Source of the DNA: Bacteroides sp. CAG:144
GTDB taxonomy: Bacteria > Bacteroidota > Bacteroidia > Bacteroidales > UBA11471
NCBI GenBank assembly: GCA_000434215.1
Contig: HF999692.1
Location: 17,781-38,980 of the forward strand
Direction of reading: 5' to 3'
Length of the DNA stretch: 21,200 bases
Below are positions 7,194 through 14,678 of this stretch, in pieces. A model generated the notes under the pieces. That model had not been told where the DNA came from, searched no databases, and saw only the letters and a list, made by a program, of their open reading frames with translations. Made by a program: the position numbers and the translations under genes. Positions within the stretch are counted from its first letter, which is position 1. Each line of letters begins with the position of its first letter.

Positions 7194-7895
7194 TTATTCG
7201 TTAGAAAGGACTTTATTTTTAGGTTTCGTGGCAACGAACTCTTTGAGATAGAAAGGCTCGAAATAAGCAACATTTTCAAAACGGGAATTACGAAAAGCCA
7301 TCTCAGAGAGAGCCAGCATATCAGCGGCCAACGGGCATATACCGTCGATGTAATGGACATTGTCCCCGGTTATCACATCACGACATTTCCCTGCACCGTT
7401 ACCAAAAAAGACGACAGGTTTCCGGGTCAAAATATCTGCATAAGAATTTTCATCGATAATTTCAGCAGAAACAGGTTTGACCTGATTCAATGCCCGATCA
7501 TACACCGCCGAATACACTTCCATACGGCGGGCATCGATCATAGGACACAGCAATGCGTCCTCATCGATATCTTTCTTAAACATGACCGCACAAGTTATCA
7601 CTGCCAGCGTATCAACGGCAATGAGAGGGACATCGAGACCGAAACAAAGCCCCTTCGCCTCGGAAACACCAATACGCAAACCGGTATAAGAACCGGGCCC
7701 CCGGCTCACGGCAACCGCATCGATTGCGAAATGATGACTCTTTGCTACCGACAAGGCGTCCTGAACATATCCGCCCAAAGACGACGCATGCGACATACTT
7801 TCGTGGTTTTCTTTATTGAAAACGACCTGACCATCGCAAGTCAAAGCAACCGAACAGACATCGGTCGATGTTTCTATATTGAGTATTACCGGCAT
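7194..7895 (-). CDS. tsaB: tRNA threonylcarbamoyladenosine biosynthesis protein TsaB
   Basis: TsaB is the 233-residue ASKHA-fold partner that dimerises with TsaD to make t6A37 on ANN-decoding tRNAs. The N-terminal LNIETSTDVCSVAL is the phosphate-1 loop. SRGPGSYTGLRIGVSEAKGL (residues 64-83) is the diagnostic TsaB motif. The MIDARRMEVYSAVY segment is also typical. The family is a degenerate relative of TsaD and lacks its metal-binding histidines, as here. It is the first gene of the operon with DUF4290, murA and rimM, and a TACTTTTG box lies just upstream. Confidence 0.94.
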   Translation of the reverse strand: MPVILNIETSTDVCSVALTCDGQVVFNKENHESMSHASSLGGYVQDALSVAKSHHFAIDAVAVSRGPGSYTGLRIGVSEAKGLCFGLDVPLIAVDTLAVITCAVMFKKDIDEDALLCPMIDARRMEVYSAVYDRALNQVKPVSAEIIDENSYADILTRKPVVFFGNGAGKCRDVITGDNVHYIDGICPLAADMLALSEMAFRNSRFENVAYFEPFYLKEFVATKPKNKVLSNE

Positions 7896-7914
7896 AATTC
7901 ACATCTTTACTCCA

Positions 7915-7922
7915 CAAAAGTA
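7915..7922 (-). promoter_or_regulatory. Probable -7 box for the tsaB operon
   Basis: The minus strand reads TACTTTTG, matching TAnnTTTG, 20 bases upstream of the tsaB start. The -33 side is poor (TTCG-like at an 18-base spacing). A promoter is needed here because the preceding minus-strand gene ends at 7955. Confidence 0.45.
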
Positions 7923-7954
7923 GCCAAATTTTCCGATATCCGAAATATTGACTT

Positions 7955-8491
7955 TTATAAAAAACAGGGAAATACGCCAAGCGTTCTTTCTTGTTCCAAT
8001 TCCAACAAAAATTTTTTTGCTTCGATCCCGCCGCCGTATCCCGTAAGCGATCGATTACTCCCGATAACCCGATGACAAGGAGCAAAGATGGATATTGCAT
8101 TTGCTCCATTCGCATTCGCCACCGCACGGACAGCATTCGGCAATCCGAGCCGTCGAGCCATCTCTCCATAAGAAAGCGTCTGTCCATAGGGTATTTCCAA
8201 CAACGCACGCCATACATTTTTTTGAAAATCGGTACCAGCAAACAATAACGGTATATCGAACGTCGTCCGTTTCCGTCCAAAATATTCGTCCAGTTGCCGG
8301 GCGGCTTCTTGTGTAATATCCGAGGCATGTATTGCGTAATCGGCATTCAACAGGCTTTGCAATCTTTTATCCACTCTGCCTTGATGTTTCTCGATCACCC
8401 AATTACACAAACAAAGTTCATTCCCGTATGATCCGAGTATCAAATCCCCACAGGGAGAATGATAGTGCTGTATTTGAATCGTCTTATTCAT
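7955..8491 (-). CDS. ogt: Methylated-DNA--protein-cysteine methyltransferase
   Basis: This suicide enzyme moves alkyl groups from O6-alkylguanine to its own cysteine and directly reverses mutagenic damage. The 178-residue protein has the small N-terminal domain (1-85) and the catalytic domain with the acceptor motif FAPCHRVIGS, Cys139. The helix-turn-helix region LSYGEMARRLGLPNAVRAVANANGAN comes before it, and the SLTGYGGGIEAKKFLL ending follows. There is no Ada N-terminal zinc domain or AraC domain, so it is an Ogt-type enzyme rather than a regulator. Its ATG overlaps the stop of the glycosylase gene by four bases (ATGA), which implies translational coupling. It is the last gene of the GntR-led operon. 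Confidence 0.94.
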   Translation of the reverse strand: MNKTIQIQHYHSPCGDLILGSYGNELCLCNWVIEKHQGRVDKRLQSLLNADYAIHASDITQEAARQLDEYFGRKRTTFDIPLLFAGTDFQKNVWRALLEIPYGQTLSYGEMARRLGLPNAVRAVANANGANAISIFAPCHRVIGSNRSLTGYGGGIEAKKFLLELEQERTLGVFPCFL

Positions 8492-9150
8492 AACCTGAAT
8501 TCTATTTTCTTTTTACTTACTGCATAATCTTTCATTCCATCAATCGCCCCGCCAGCAACTGCCCATAGATACAAACTAGCCACGCTTCCATAAGGAGAAT
8601 ACCTACGACGATATTTCTCAAACAGTTCCCGACTTACCTGACGATGATGATATACCATACGCAGACCTCTTTGAATGGCAAGATCGCCATAACTAAAAAT
8701 ATCCCGACGCTGCATAGAGAACAGCATCAGCATTTCAGCACTCCATATCCCGATTCCAGCCAATTCGGACAACCGTTCGGTAACTTCTACATCTGTCTTA
8801 CCATAAAGAGACTGAATATCCAATTCGCCTTTTGCTATTTTCAAAGCGGCACTCTTGATATAAGCAACCTTTCGGAACGAGATGCCAAAACGCTGCAACT
8901 CTTCATCGGACAGCTCAATGACCCTTTCGGGCGTAATCGTACCTAATCCCGACTGGATTCTCGCCCAAATGGTTTCATGGGCTTTTGTCGATATTTGCTG
9001 CCCGACAATCGAATGCACCAGTGCAGCGAAAAGATCGGGAATAACACGTCGTTTCACCAAACCCACCTTGTCTATAACTTCTGCCAAACGTTTATCTCTT
9101 CGCTTCAAATAGACAAGTTCTTCCTCGCCATACCGAAAATAATCCACCAT
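8488..9150 (-). CDS. AlkA-type DNA-3-methyladenine glycosylase
   Basis: This HhH-GPD superfamily base-excision enzyme removes alkylated purines. With the start at 9150 (MVDYFRYGEEEL) it has 220 residues. An upstream in-frame ATG at 9264 would overlap the ABM gene by 95 bases, so I prefer the later one, 19 bases after that gene's stop. Visible landmarks are HSIVGQQISTKA (residues 46-57), the helix-hairpin-helix LAGIGIWSAEML (about 130-141) and the catalytic Asp in FSYGDLAIQRGL (Asp156). There is no Fe-S cysteine cluster as in EndoIII/MutY. Its stop overlaps the ogt start, so direct reversal and base excision of alkylation damage are made together. It is not as large as E. coli AlkA (282 residues). 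Confidence 0.88.
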   Translation of the reverse strand: MVDYFRYGEEELVYLKRRDKRLAEVIDKVGLVKRRVIPDLFAALVHSIVGQQISTKAHETIWARIQSGLGTITPERVIELSDEELQRFGISFRKVAYIKSAALKIAKGELDIQSLYGKTDVEVTERLSELAGIGIWSAEMLMLFSMQRRDIFSYGDLAIQRGLRMVYHHRQVSRELFEKYRRRYSPYGSVASLYLWAVAGGAIDGMKDYAVSKKKIEFRL

Positions 9151-9169
9151 AACGACATTAACTTTACTA

Positions 9170-9538
9170 TCAAATAATGATATGAGAATCTTCGGGAGCT
9201 CTTTCTCTATCCTCCCGAGTGTATTCACGGATAATTTCGGCCACGGAAATTTTATATTCCTCAAACAAAGAATCGTGTCCTTTTTTCTGACAGGAACGAT
9301 GATGTATCTGATTACGCCACTCCGCCGCAGCTTTTTCGTTTTCCCAAAAAGAAAGGCTGAGAAGCTTTCCTTCTTCGTTCAAACTGGCAAACCGCTCTAC
9401 ACTGATAAATCCGGGTATTTTCACCAACTCGGCTTTTAGCTCCGCACCAAGTCGTAAATATTCTTCTTTACTTTCTTTTTTGGGAATTACTTCGAATAAT
9501 ACGGCAACTCTTGGAAGCGCAGATTTTTTTGTTCTCAT
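9170..9538 (-). CDS. ABM-domain (antibiotic biosynthesis monooxygenase-like) protein
   Basis: The 122-residue protein contains one ferredoxin-like ABM domain. Landmarks are VAVLFEVIPKKESKEEYL, the central PGFISVERFASLNEEGKLLSLSFW, AAAEWRNQIHHRSCQKKGHD and LFEEYKISVAEIIREY. Members include quinol monooxygenases (YgiN) and haem-degrading enzymes; the substrate cannot be read from the sequence. The His-His pair in IHHRSCQ is at the usual position of the conserved helix. It starts one base after the stop of the MFS gene and ends 19 bases before the glycosylase start, so it is in the middle of an operon. Oxidative detoxification of something the pump exports is a guess from context. Confidence 0.8.
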   Translation of the reverse strand: MRTKKSALPRVAVLFEVIPKKESKEEYLRLGAELKAELVKIPGFISVERFASLNEEGKLLSLSFWENEKAAAEWRNQIHHRSCQKKGHDSLFEEYKISVAEIIREYTREDRERAPEDSHIII

Positions 9539-9539
9539 T

Positions 9540-10763
9540 TCACTTCTTATTTAATGGTTTTATATTCGGTAAAAAACAGGCTATTACACCCAGTAACGGC
9601 AATAATGTACTGATCTTGAAAACAAATTCTATACTCGTCTCATCGGCCAACCAGCCGAAAAAAGCAGACCCGATTCCTCCAAGCCCGAACATCAATCCGA
9701 AAAATATCCCCGAAATCATACCGATCTTATCCGGTTTCAAGTCGGTGGCATAGACCAATATAGCCGAAAAAGCCGATGCTATGACAAGGCCAATGACAAC
9801 AGCCATAGCTATTGTTCCGAACAGATCGAGGTACGGCAATACAAGCGTGAATGGCGCGGCACCAAGAATAGAGAAAAGTATAACATATTTTCTCCCATAC
9901 TTATCTCCGAGAAATCCTCCGAGCAGAGTACCGACAGCCAATGCCGCAAGAAATGCGAACAGACAAATTTGAGATTGCTGAACCGTAACCCCAAACTTCT
10001 CTATCAAGAAAAATGTAAAATAACTCGTCATACATGAGATAAAAAAGTACTTCGAAAATATCATAATCACCAAAATAACCAAAGCTTTGCGAATCGTTCC
10101 TTGTGATAATCCGCAAACCGACACAGAATCGATACGACGAGACGTCTCTACATGGACAAGCATCAAGCTATACCAATACCCTATCCGTACCAATATCGTT
10201 GAAGCCAACAGGGCGGCAACGGCAAACCAAGCCACAGCAGACTGCCCGTAAGGAATAATAATCAACGCAGCAAGCAACGGTCCAATGGAACTGCCGCCGT
10301 TCCCCCCTACTTGAAAAATAGATTGTGCCAAGCTTTTTTTCCCTCCTGACGCCATTTGCGCCACCCGCGAAGCCTCGGGGTGAAACACAGAAGAACCGCA
10401 ACCGATAAGTGCCACAGCCAACAGTATTACCCCGAAATCGGAAGCCAATGCAAGGACCAATAATCCGACTAACGTAAAACACATTCCCATCGATAATGAG
10501 TAAGGTTGCAGGTGCCGGTCGGCATATCGTCCCACAAAAGGTTGTAAGACAGATGAGGTCAGTTGGAACACCAATGTAATGATGCCTATCTGGGCGAATG
10601 TAAAACCAAAATTATCTTTCAACAAAGGGTACATGGCCGGTATGACCGACTGAATCATATCGTTCAACAAATGACAAAATCCCATTGCAAACAATACAGC
10701 ATAGGCCGTACCATCATCGATTTGAGGATTTCCTTTGAACTTACTTAAAATGCGATTATTCAT
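9540..10763 (-). CDS. MFS exporter of the fosmidomycin-resistance (Fsr) type
   Basis: This 12-TM major facilitator is about 407 residues from the ATG at 10763 (MNNRILSKFKGNPQ); E. coli Fsr has 406. That ATG overlaps the regulator's stop (ATGAATAA), which implies coupling; the ATG at 10784 lies deeper inside the regulator gene. Features are GFCHLLNDMIQSVIPAMYP in TM1, the motif-A loop VGRYADRHLQP, the Fsr-like FHPEASRVAQMA stretch, motif C around GGNGGSSIGPLLA, and the second motif A at GDKYGRKYV. Fsr relatives export fosmidomycin and similar compounds by proton antiport at the inner membrane. The true substrate here is unknown. Its position behind a GntR regulator suggests induction by a small carboxylate or drug. 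Confidence 0.88.
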   Translation of the reverse strand: MNNRILSKFKGNPQIDDGTAYAVLFAMGFCHLLNDMIQSVIPAMYPLLKDNFGFTFAQIGIITLVFQLTSSVLQPFVGRYADRHLQPYSLSMGMCFTLVGLLVLALASDFGVILLAVALIGCGSSVFHPEASRVAQMASGGKKSLAQSIFQVGGNGGSSIGPLLAALIIIPYGQSAVAWFAVAALLASTILVRIGYWYSLMLVHVETSRRIDSVSVCGLSQGTIRKALVILVIMIFSKYFFISCMTSYFTFFLIEKFGVTVQQSQICLFAFLAALAVGTLLGGFLGDKYGRKYVILFSILGAAPFTLVLPYLDLFGTIAMAVVIGLVIASAFSAILVYATDLKPDKIGMISGIFFGLMFGLGGIGSAFFGWLADETSIEFVFKISTLLPLLGVIACFLPNIKPLNKK

Positions 10764-11442
10764 CTGTATCCTTTTCCATAACATTATTCCACAATAATTT
10801 AGCAGATCGTACAGCCTCTTCTATATTACCGTCTTCTATATATTGCACCAATCTTTCATGCAAGGATTGAGAAGCCATAAGATGTAATGTATCTTCGTAA
10901 ATATATTCATACCCCGAAGCGAGATGTATCGTCATACCATCGTAAAGTTCGGACAGTATTTCATTGTGAGTAGCCCGTGCAACAGCTTTGTGAAAGCATA
11001 TATCGGCGGCAATACACTTCTCGATGTCCCCACATTTTGCAGACTCTCCTCTCTCATATACATAACGTTTCATGCTTTCTAAATCGGCTTTTGTCCGCCT
11101 TTGTGTCGCCAGACGGGCGATAGGCGCCTCCATAATATCTCGTACTTCCCGCAACTCTTGTATATCAGCTCGTTTCAATCGTTGATGGAACAGCTCATTG
11201 GTTTCCGTAACATTTTCCACAAAAGTACCCCTGCCTTGCTGTACACTCAAATACCCCATATTTACAAGCATTTTTATGGCCTCACGCACCGTAGATCGTC
11301 CTACCCCGAAAAGCCTCATCAACTCAGGTTCGGCAGGCAATTTATCCCCCTTAGCCAATTTCCCTTCACTTATTTGTTTTTTTATCAACTCTGCGACTTC
11401 TTCCGCAAGTGATTTTCTCCGAATAGAGGTTTTTATATCCAT
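10756..11442 (-). CDS. FadR-family GntR transcriptional regulator (FCD domain)
   Basis: The 228-residue protein has an N-terminal winged helix-turn-helix (residues 8-76) with GDKLPAEPELMRLFGVGRST, VREAIKMLVNMGYL and the wing QQGRGTFV. A C-terminal all-helical FCD effector domain follows (about 95-220), with LREVRDIMEAPIARLA, DICFHKAVARATHN and LHERLVQYIEDGN. Asp147, His151 and His195 look like the usual metal ligands of FCD domains, which bind small organic acids. It is the first gene of the operon and overlaps the MFS gene by eight bases. Palindromes lie between its -7 box and its start codon, so self-repression relieved by the effector is likely. The ligand cannot be inferred. Confidence 0.92.
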   Translation of the reverse strand: MDIKTSIRRKSLAEEVAELIKKQISEGKLAKGDKLPAEPELMRLFGVGRSTVREAIKMLVNMGYLSVQQGRGTFVENVTETNELFHQRLKRADIQELREVRDIMEAPIARLATQRRTKADLESMKRYVYERGESAKCGDIEKCIAADICFHKAVARATHNEILSELYDGMTIHLASGYEYIYEDTLHLMASQSLHERLVQYIEDGNIEEAVRSAKLLWNNVMEKDTDE

Positions 11443-11455
11443 TTATATTAATCTT

Positions 11456-11475
11456 ATGATAATATCATCTGATGA
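11456..11475. promoter_or_regulatory. Overlapping palindromes, candidate GntR operator
   Basis: ATGAT-AAT-ATCAT (11456-11468) overlaps TCAT-CTG-ATGA (11465-11475). Both half-sites have the ATGAT/ATCAT core. They lie 14-33 bases before the GntR-family start codon and downstream of the -7 box at 11486-11493, at or just after the expected transcription start. That is a normal place for an autorepressor site. Assignment to this regulator is inference. Confidence 0.4.
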
Positions 11476-11485
11476 ATTACTGCGG

Positions 11486-11493
11486 CAAATATA
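11486..11493 (-). promoter_or_regulatory. Probable -7 box for the GntR operon
   Basis: The minus strand reads TATATTTG, matching TAnnTTTG. It lies 44 bases before the regulator's ATG, leaving room for the palindromes. No good TTTG is found at the -33 distance (only a TTTT run). Confidence 0.4.
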
Positions 11494-11846
11494 TGCACTC
11501 TAATAAACATAAGAAAACAGGAAATGCTATTTAACAATATTTTCAATACAATGTCTCGTGTACACTGCATAAAGTTTCTCCACAAGCCGACGCATCAAAT
11601 CGTCAATACGGATATTCATTCCTACTTTCACACCCCGATGTTCTTATTCTATTTTTCAAAACACCCATTAAATCATAGAACAATCTCCACGTCCTTAATA
11701 CCCTCAAATAAACCATTCATCATTTTTCCAATAATACTTCTTCGCTAAAAAAGACCCGCAAAGAATATTTGTAATTAAGATATATTTTTGCGTATAATTT
11801 CTGATTCTTTTTTGTAATATTGCACTCGTAAAATTTACCTGAACCT
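11494..11846. other. About 350-bp divergent intergenic region
   Basis: This AT-rich DNA separates the leftward GntR operon from rightward ilvA. On the plus strand, TATTTTTG (11783-11790) and TAATATTG (11815-11822) are possible -7 boxes for ilvA, but neither has a matching TTTG at the correct distance. I see no T-box, leader peptide or attenuator. A 30-codon ORF on the minus strand (11527-11619) has a protein-like composition. A 74-codon plus-strand ORF (11524-11748) looks random. Confidence 0.4.
11527..11619 (-). CDS. Doubtful 30-residue ORF upstream of the GntR gene
   Basis: The ORF begins MNIRIDDLMRRLVEKLYAVY and ends in HCIENIVK. The charge pattern suits an amphipathic helix rather than random low-complexity sequence. 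The frame is open a few codons upstream of the ATG before a TAA. It could be a small protein, a gene remnant or chance; I recognise no family. No Shine-Dalgarno or clear promoter is present. Confidence 0.15.
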   Translation of the reverse strand: MNIRIDDLMRRLVEKLYAVYTRHCIENIVK

Positions 11847-13064
11847 ATGCTTACGCTCGACAAAATTTACCACGCATCTTTCGTTCTGAAAGAGGTATTG
11901 CGACGCACCGACCTGATCGCTGCACTTCAAATCGCTCCCGACTCATCGATCTTTCTGAAACCTGAAAATTTGCAACTTACAGGTTCTTTTAAAGTAAGAG
12001 GCGCTTATTACAAGATTTCACAGTTATCGGACGAAGAAAAAGCAAAGGGCGTGATTGCCTGCTCGGCCGGCAACCATGCACAAGGCGTCGCTTTGGGTGC
12101 GACAAAAAACGGTATCAAATCATTGATATGCTTACCTTCGGGTGCACCCATATCCAAGGTCGAAGCAACAAAGAAATATGGGGCGGAAGTCTGTCTCGTC
12201 GACGGTGTTTACGACGACGCATATCAAAAAGCCTTGCAATTAAAAGAAGAAAAAGGGTATACGTTCGTTCACCCGTTCGATGACGAAAATGTCATTGCCG
12301 GACAAGGGACGATAGGTATAGAACTACTCGACCAGCTCCCCGATGTCGATGCGGTCATCGTACCGGTAGGCGGTGGCGGACTTATATCAGGAGTCGCATT
12401 CGCCATCAAAAGTTTGCGTCCGAACGTCAAAGTCTATGGCGTCCAAGCCAGCGGAGCCCCAAGTATGGTACAATCATTAAGTCATAAACGTATCGAACGG
12501 CTGCCTTCGGTCAAGACTATCGCCGACGGCATCGCCGTAAAAGAGCACGGCATCGCCGTAAAAGAGCCCGGTACGCACACATTCGATATTTGCAGCAAAT
12601 ATGTCGATGATGTCGTAACCGTTACCGACGACGAAATATCCACGGCCATACTATCGCTCATCGAACAGCAAAAGCTCGTCGCCGAAGGTGCAGGAGCCGT
12701 ATCGGTCGCAGCTGCCATGTTCGGCAAACTCCCTATCAAAGGAAAAAAAACGATATGCCTCGTATCGGGCGGCAATATCGATGTAACGATTCTTTCCAGG
12801 GTCATCAACCGGGGATTGCAAAAATCGGGACGTTCCTACGTACTTACCGTCGAACTAATGGACCGCCCCGGCCAACTCGTAGGCGTTACTAGCATCATCG
12901 CCCGCATGGGAGCCAATGTGATTTCGGTACACCATGAACGAGCCGGCAAAACCACCGACATCAATGCCTGCTACTTACAAGTCGTACTCGAAACCCGCAA
13001 CCAAGAACACATCGACAAAATACGGCAAGAACTCGTCCGATCGGGCTACCACGTCATTGTCTAA
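11847..13064 (+). CDS. ilvA: Threonine ammonia-lyase, single-ACT form
   Basis: This PLP enzyme deaminates threonine to 2-oxobutanoate, the entry step of isoleucine synthesis. The 405-residue protein has the PLP lysine in LTGSFKVRGAYYK, the substrate loop SAGNHAQGVA, the phosphate-binding glycines VGGGGLISG, and the SGGNIDV motif near the end of the catalytic domain (about 330). One C-terminal ACT domain (about 332-405, YVLTVELMDRPGQLVGV) marks the medium-length form. Residues 228-241 read GIAVKEHGIAVKEP. Other members have a single GIAVKEPG at this point, so one copy is an in-frame 7-residue insertion coded by a 21-bp tandem duplication. It stands alone between a 400-bp intergenic region and a strong terminator. 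Confidence 0.93.
   Translation: MLTLDKIYHASFVLKEVLRRTDLIAALQIAPDSSIFLKPENLQLTGSFKVRGAYYKISQLSDEEKAKGVIACSAGNHAQGVALGATKNGIKSLICLPSGAPISKVEATKKYGAEVCLVDGVYDDAYQKALQLKEEKGYTFVHPFDDENVIAGQGTIGIELLDQLPDVDAVIVPVGGGGLISGVAFAIKSLRPNVKVYGVQASGAPSMVQSLSHKRIERLPSVKTIADGIAVKEHGIAVKEPGTHTFDICSKYVDDVVTVTDDEISTAILSLIEQQKLVAEGAGAVSVAAAMFGKLPIKGKKTICLVSGGNIDVTILSRVINRGLQKSGRSYVLTVELMDRPGQLVGVTSIIARMGANVISVHHERAGKTTDINACYLQVVLETRNQEHIDKIRQELVRSGYHVIV
12527..12568 (+). repeat. 21-bp tandem duplication inside ilvA
   Basis: Two direct copies (12527-12547 and 12548-12568) begin CGGCATCGCCGTAAAAGAGC and differ only in the last base (A in the first, C in the second). They encode GIAVKEH and GIAVKEP. One mismatch in 21 suggests a recent slippage event. 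It keeps the reading frame. Confidence 0.9.
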
Positions 13065-13083
13065 ATGATAAAAAAACTTTATA

Positions 13084-13118
13084 GACATCGGCCGGAATTC
13101 CGGCCGATGTCCTTTTTT
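13084..13118 (+). terminator. Rho-independent terminator of ilvA
   Basis: GACATCGGCCGG (13084-13095), an AATT loop and CCGGCCGATGTC (13100-13111) form a perfect 12-bp GC-rich stem. CTTTTTT follows. It lies 19 bases after the ilvA stop. Confidence 0.95.
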
Positions 13119-13165
13119 GCTCTCCGGCTTTTTCACAAAGAGCCATTCGAGTTTTCTTATACACA

Positions 13166-13197
13166 CTTGTATATCCGCAGAATAAAAATTAATTTTG
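13166..13197 (+). promoter_or_regulatory. Promoter of the yicC-gmk-nadD operon
   Basis: CTTG (13166-13169), a 20-base spacer and TAATTTTG (13190-13197) match the Bacteroidota consensus TTTG-N19-21-TAnnTTTG with one mismatch in the -33 box. The ATG at 13217 is 19 bases after the -7 box, giving a very short leader. The ilvA terminator isolates it from upstream transcription. Confidence 0.75.
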
Positions 13198-13216
13198 CAA
13201 AAATAAACCCACTGAT

Positions 13217-14092
13217 ATGATATATTCCATGACAGGTTTCGGCAAATCCATTGTCGAACTTCCACACCGAAAAATCACCGTCGAAATCAAGTCGCTGAAC
13301 AGTAAGCAGCTCGACCTATCCATGCGCATACCTCAAATATATAAAGAGTTGGAAATGGATATACGCAGCGAAATAGCTCGCCGGCTCGAACGAGGCAAAG
13401 TCGATTTTTCGATACAAGTAGAAAACAAAGTTTCGGCAGATTGCAATGCCGAATTCAATACCGATATTATCAAGAATTATTATGAACGACTGAAAGCCAT
13501 GACGGTATCGCTGCAAATTCCCGAACCGGCAGACTGGTTGCAAACGTTGTTGCGCCTACCCGACGCATTGAAAAACGAAACGATAGAAGCATCGGAAGAT
13601 GAAAGTCTCGCCGTAAAAAAAGCAGTAGAAGACGCCATCGGCCATCTTATAGAATTCCGTGCCCAAGAAGGCCTCATGCTGCAAAAATTGTTTACTCAAA
13701 AAATCGGGAATATCGCACATCTGCTGACCGAAGTTGCCCCCTTCGAAAAAGAGCGAACCGAGAAAATAAAGTCCCGCATCATCGATGCTCTTGAAAAAAT
13801 CGATAACTTCGATTACGATAAAAACCGCATGGAGCAAGAGATGATTTTTTATATCGAAAAACTTGATATAAATGAAGAAAAAAACCGCCTCGACAATCAT
13901 CTGAAATATTTTATGGAAACGATGGATGGTCATTACGGACAAGGGAAAAAGCTGGGTTTCATCAGTCAGGAAATCGGCCGGGAAGTAAACACGATGGGAT
14001 CAAAGGCCAATCATGCCGAACTTCAAAAAATCGTCGTCCGCATGAAAGACGAACTCGAACAAATCAAAGAACAAATCCTCAACGTAATGTGA
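13217..14092 (+). CDS. YicC/YloC family endoribonuclease
   Basis: This 291-residue cytoplasmic protein, the usual length, begins with the family signature MIYSMTGFGKSIVE. The YicC N-terminal domain runs to about residue 155 (VEIKSLNSKQLDLSMRIP, IARRLERGKVDFSIQVE). The C-terminal DUF1732 region includes LDNHLKYF, then GKKLGFISQEIGREVNTMGS and KANHAELQKIVVRMKDELE. Family members are metal-dependent endoribonucleases acting on structured and small RNAs. It is the first gene of a six-gene operon and is followed after four bases by gmk, a pairing common in bacteria. The start is supported by the promoter 19 bases upstream. Confidence 0.93.
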   Translation: MIYSMTGFGKSIVELPHRKITVEIKSLNSKQLDLSMRIPQIYKELEMDIRSEIARRLERGKVDFSIQVENKVSADCNAEFNTDIIKNYYERLKAMTVSLQIPEPADWLQTLLRLPDALKNETIEASEDESLAVKKAVEDAIGHLIEFRAQEGLMLQKLFTQKIGNIAHLLTEVAPFEKERTEKIKSRIIDALEKIDNFDYDKNRMEQEMIFYIEKLDINEEKNRLDNHLKYFMETMDGHYGQGKKLGFISQEIGREVNTMGSKANHAELQKIVVRMKDELEQIKEQILNVM

Positions 14093-14096
14093 TACC

Positions 14097-14666
14097 ATGC
14101 AACCGGGAAAACTCATTATCTTTTCTGCCCCATCGGGTTCGGGAAAATCGACCATCATCAATTATCTACTCACCCAGAATCTGAATTTGGCATTCTCTAT
14201 CTCGGCAACATCGAGAGCCCCGCGAGGAGAAGAAAAAAACGGAGTCGAATATTACTTTCTCACCCCCGACGAATTTCGCCGCCGTATCTCCGCCGGCGAC
14301 TTTCTGGAATACGAAGAGGTGTACACAGACAAATTTTACGGGACATTGAAAAGTGAGGTCGAACGGCTGACCTCTGCCGGGAAAAATGTTATTTTCGACG
14401 TCGATGTCGTAGGCGGTGTCAATATCAAACGGTTTTACGGGGAACGGGCATTGTCAATATTTATCCAACCGCCGGGAATCGAAGAACTTCGCCGACGGCT
14501 GACAAGTCGCGCCACTGATGCACCCGAAGTAATCGAAAGTCGCCTTGCCAAAGCCGAATATGAAATGGGCTTCGCACCGAAGTTCGACCGGATTGTCGTC
14601 AATGACGATCTATCCACAGCCGAACAGGAAGTCTTGCAAATCATAAAGAAATTTTTGGACAAGTAA
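14097..14666 (+). CDS. gmk: Guanylate kinase
   Basis: Guanylate kinase phosphorylates GMP to GDP with ATP, an essential step in purine metabolism. The 189-residue protein has the P-loop APSGSGKST (residues 11-19), the GMP-binding segment SATSRAPRGEEKNGVEYYF, FLEYEEVYTDKFYGT, VIFDVDVVGG, and the lid region RLTSRATDAPEVIESRLAKA. The length is slightly short for the family but complete. It starts four bases after the yicC stop and ends 12 bases before nadD. Confidence 0.96.
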   Translation: MQPGKLIIFSAPSGSGKSTIINYLLTQNLNLAFSISATSRAPRGEEKNGVEYYFLTPDEFRRRISAGDFLEYEEVYTDKFYGTLKSEVERLTSAGKNVIFDVDVVGGVNIKRFYGERALSIFIQPPGIEELRRRLTSRATDAPEVIESRLAKAEYEMGFAPKFDRIVVNDDLSTAEQEVLQIIKKFLDK

Positions 14667-14678
14667 GGTTGCAACGCC

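Noticed and set aside
7353-8075. 240-codon plus-strand ORF opposite tsaB and the end of ogt
   Set aside because: It is antisense to two well-recognised genes and has no conserved motif.
9151-9264. Longer N-terminus for the AlkA-type glycosylase
   Set aside because: It would overlap the ABM gene by 95 bases and adds residues unlike the family; the ATG at 9150 fits the operon spacing.
11524-11748. 74-codon plus-strand ORF between the GntR gene and ilvA
   Set aside because: The composition is AT-driven, rich in His, Ser, Phe and Ile with no domain pattern; no promoter or start signal.
11700-11846. Attenuator or T-box leader before ilvA
   Set aside because: No terminator/antiterminator pair, T-box sequence or Ile/Thr-rich leader peptide could be found.
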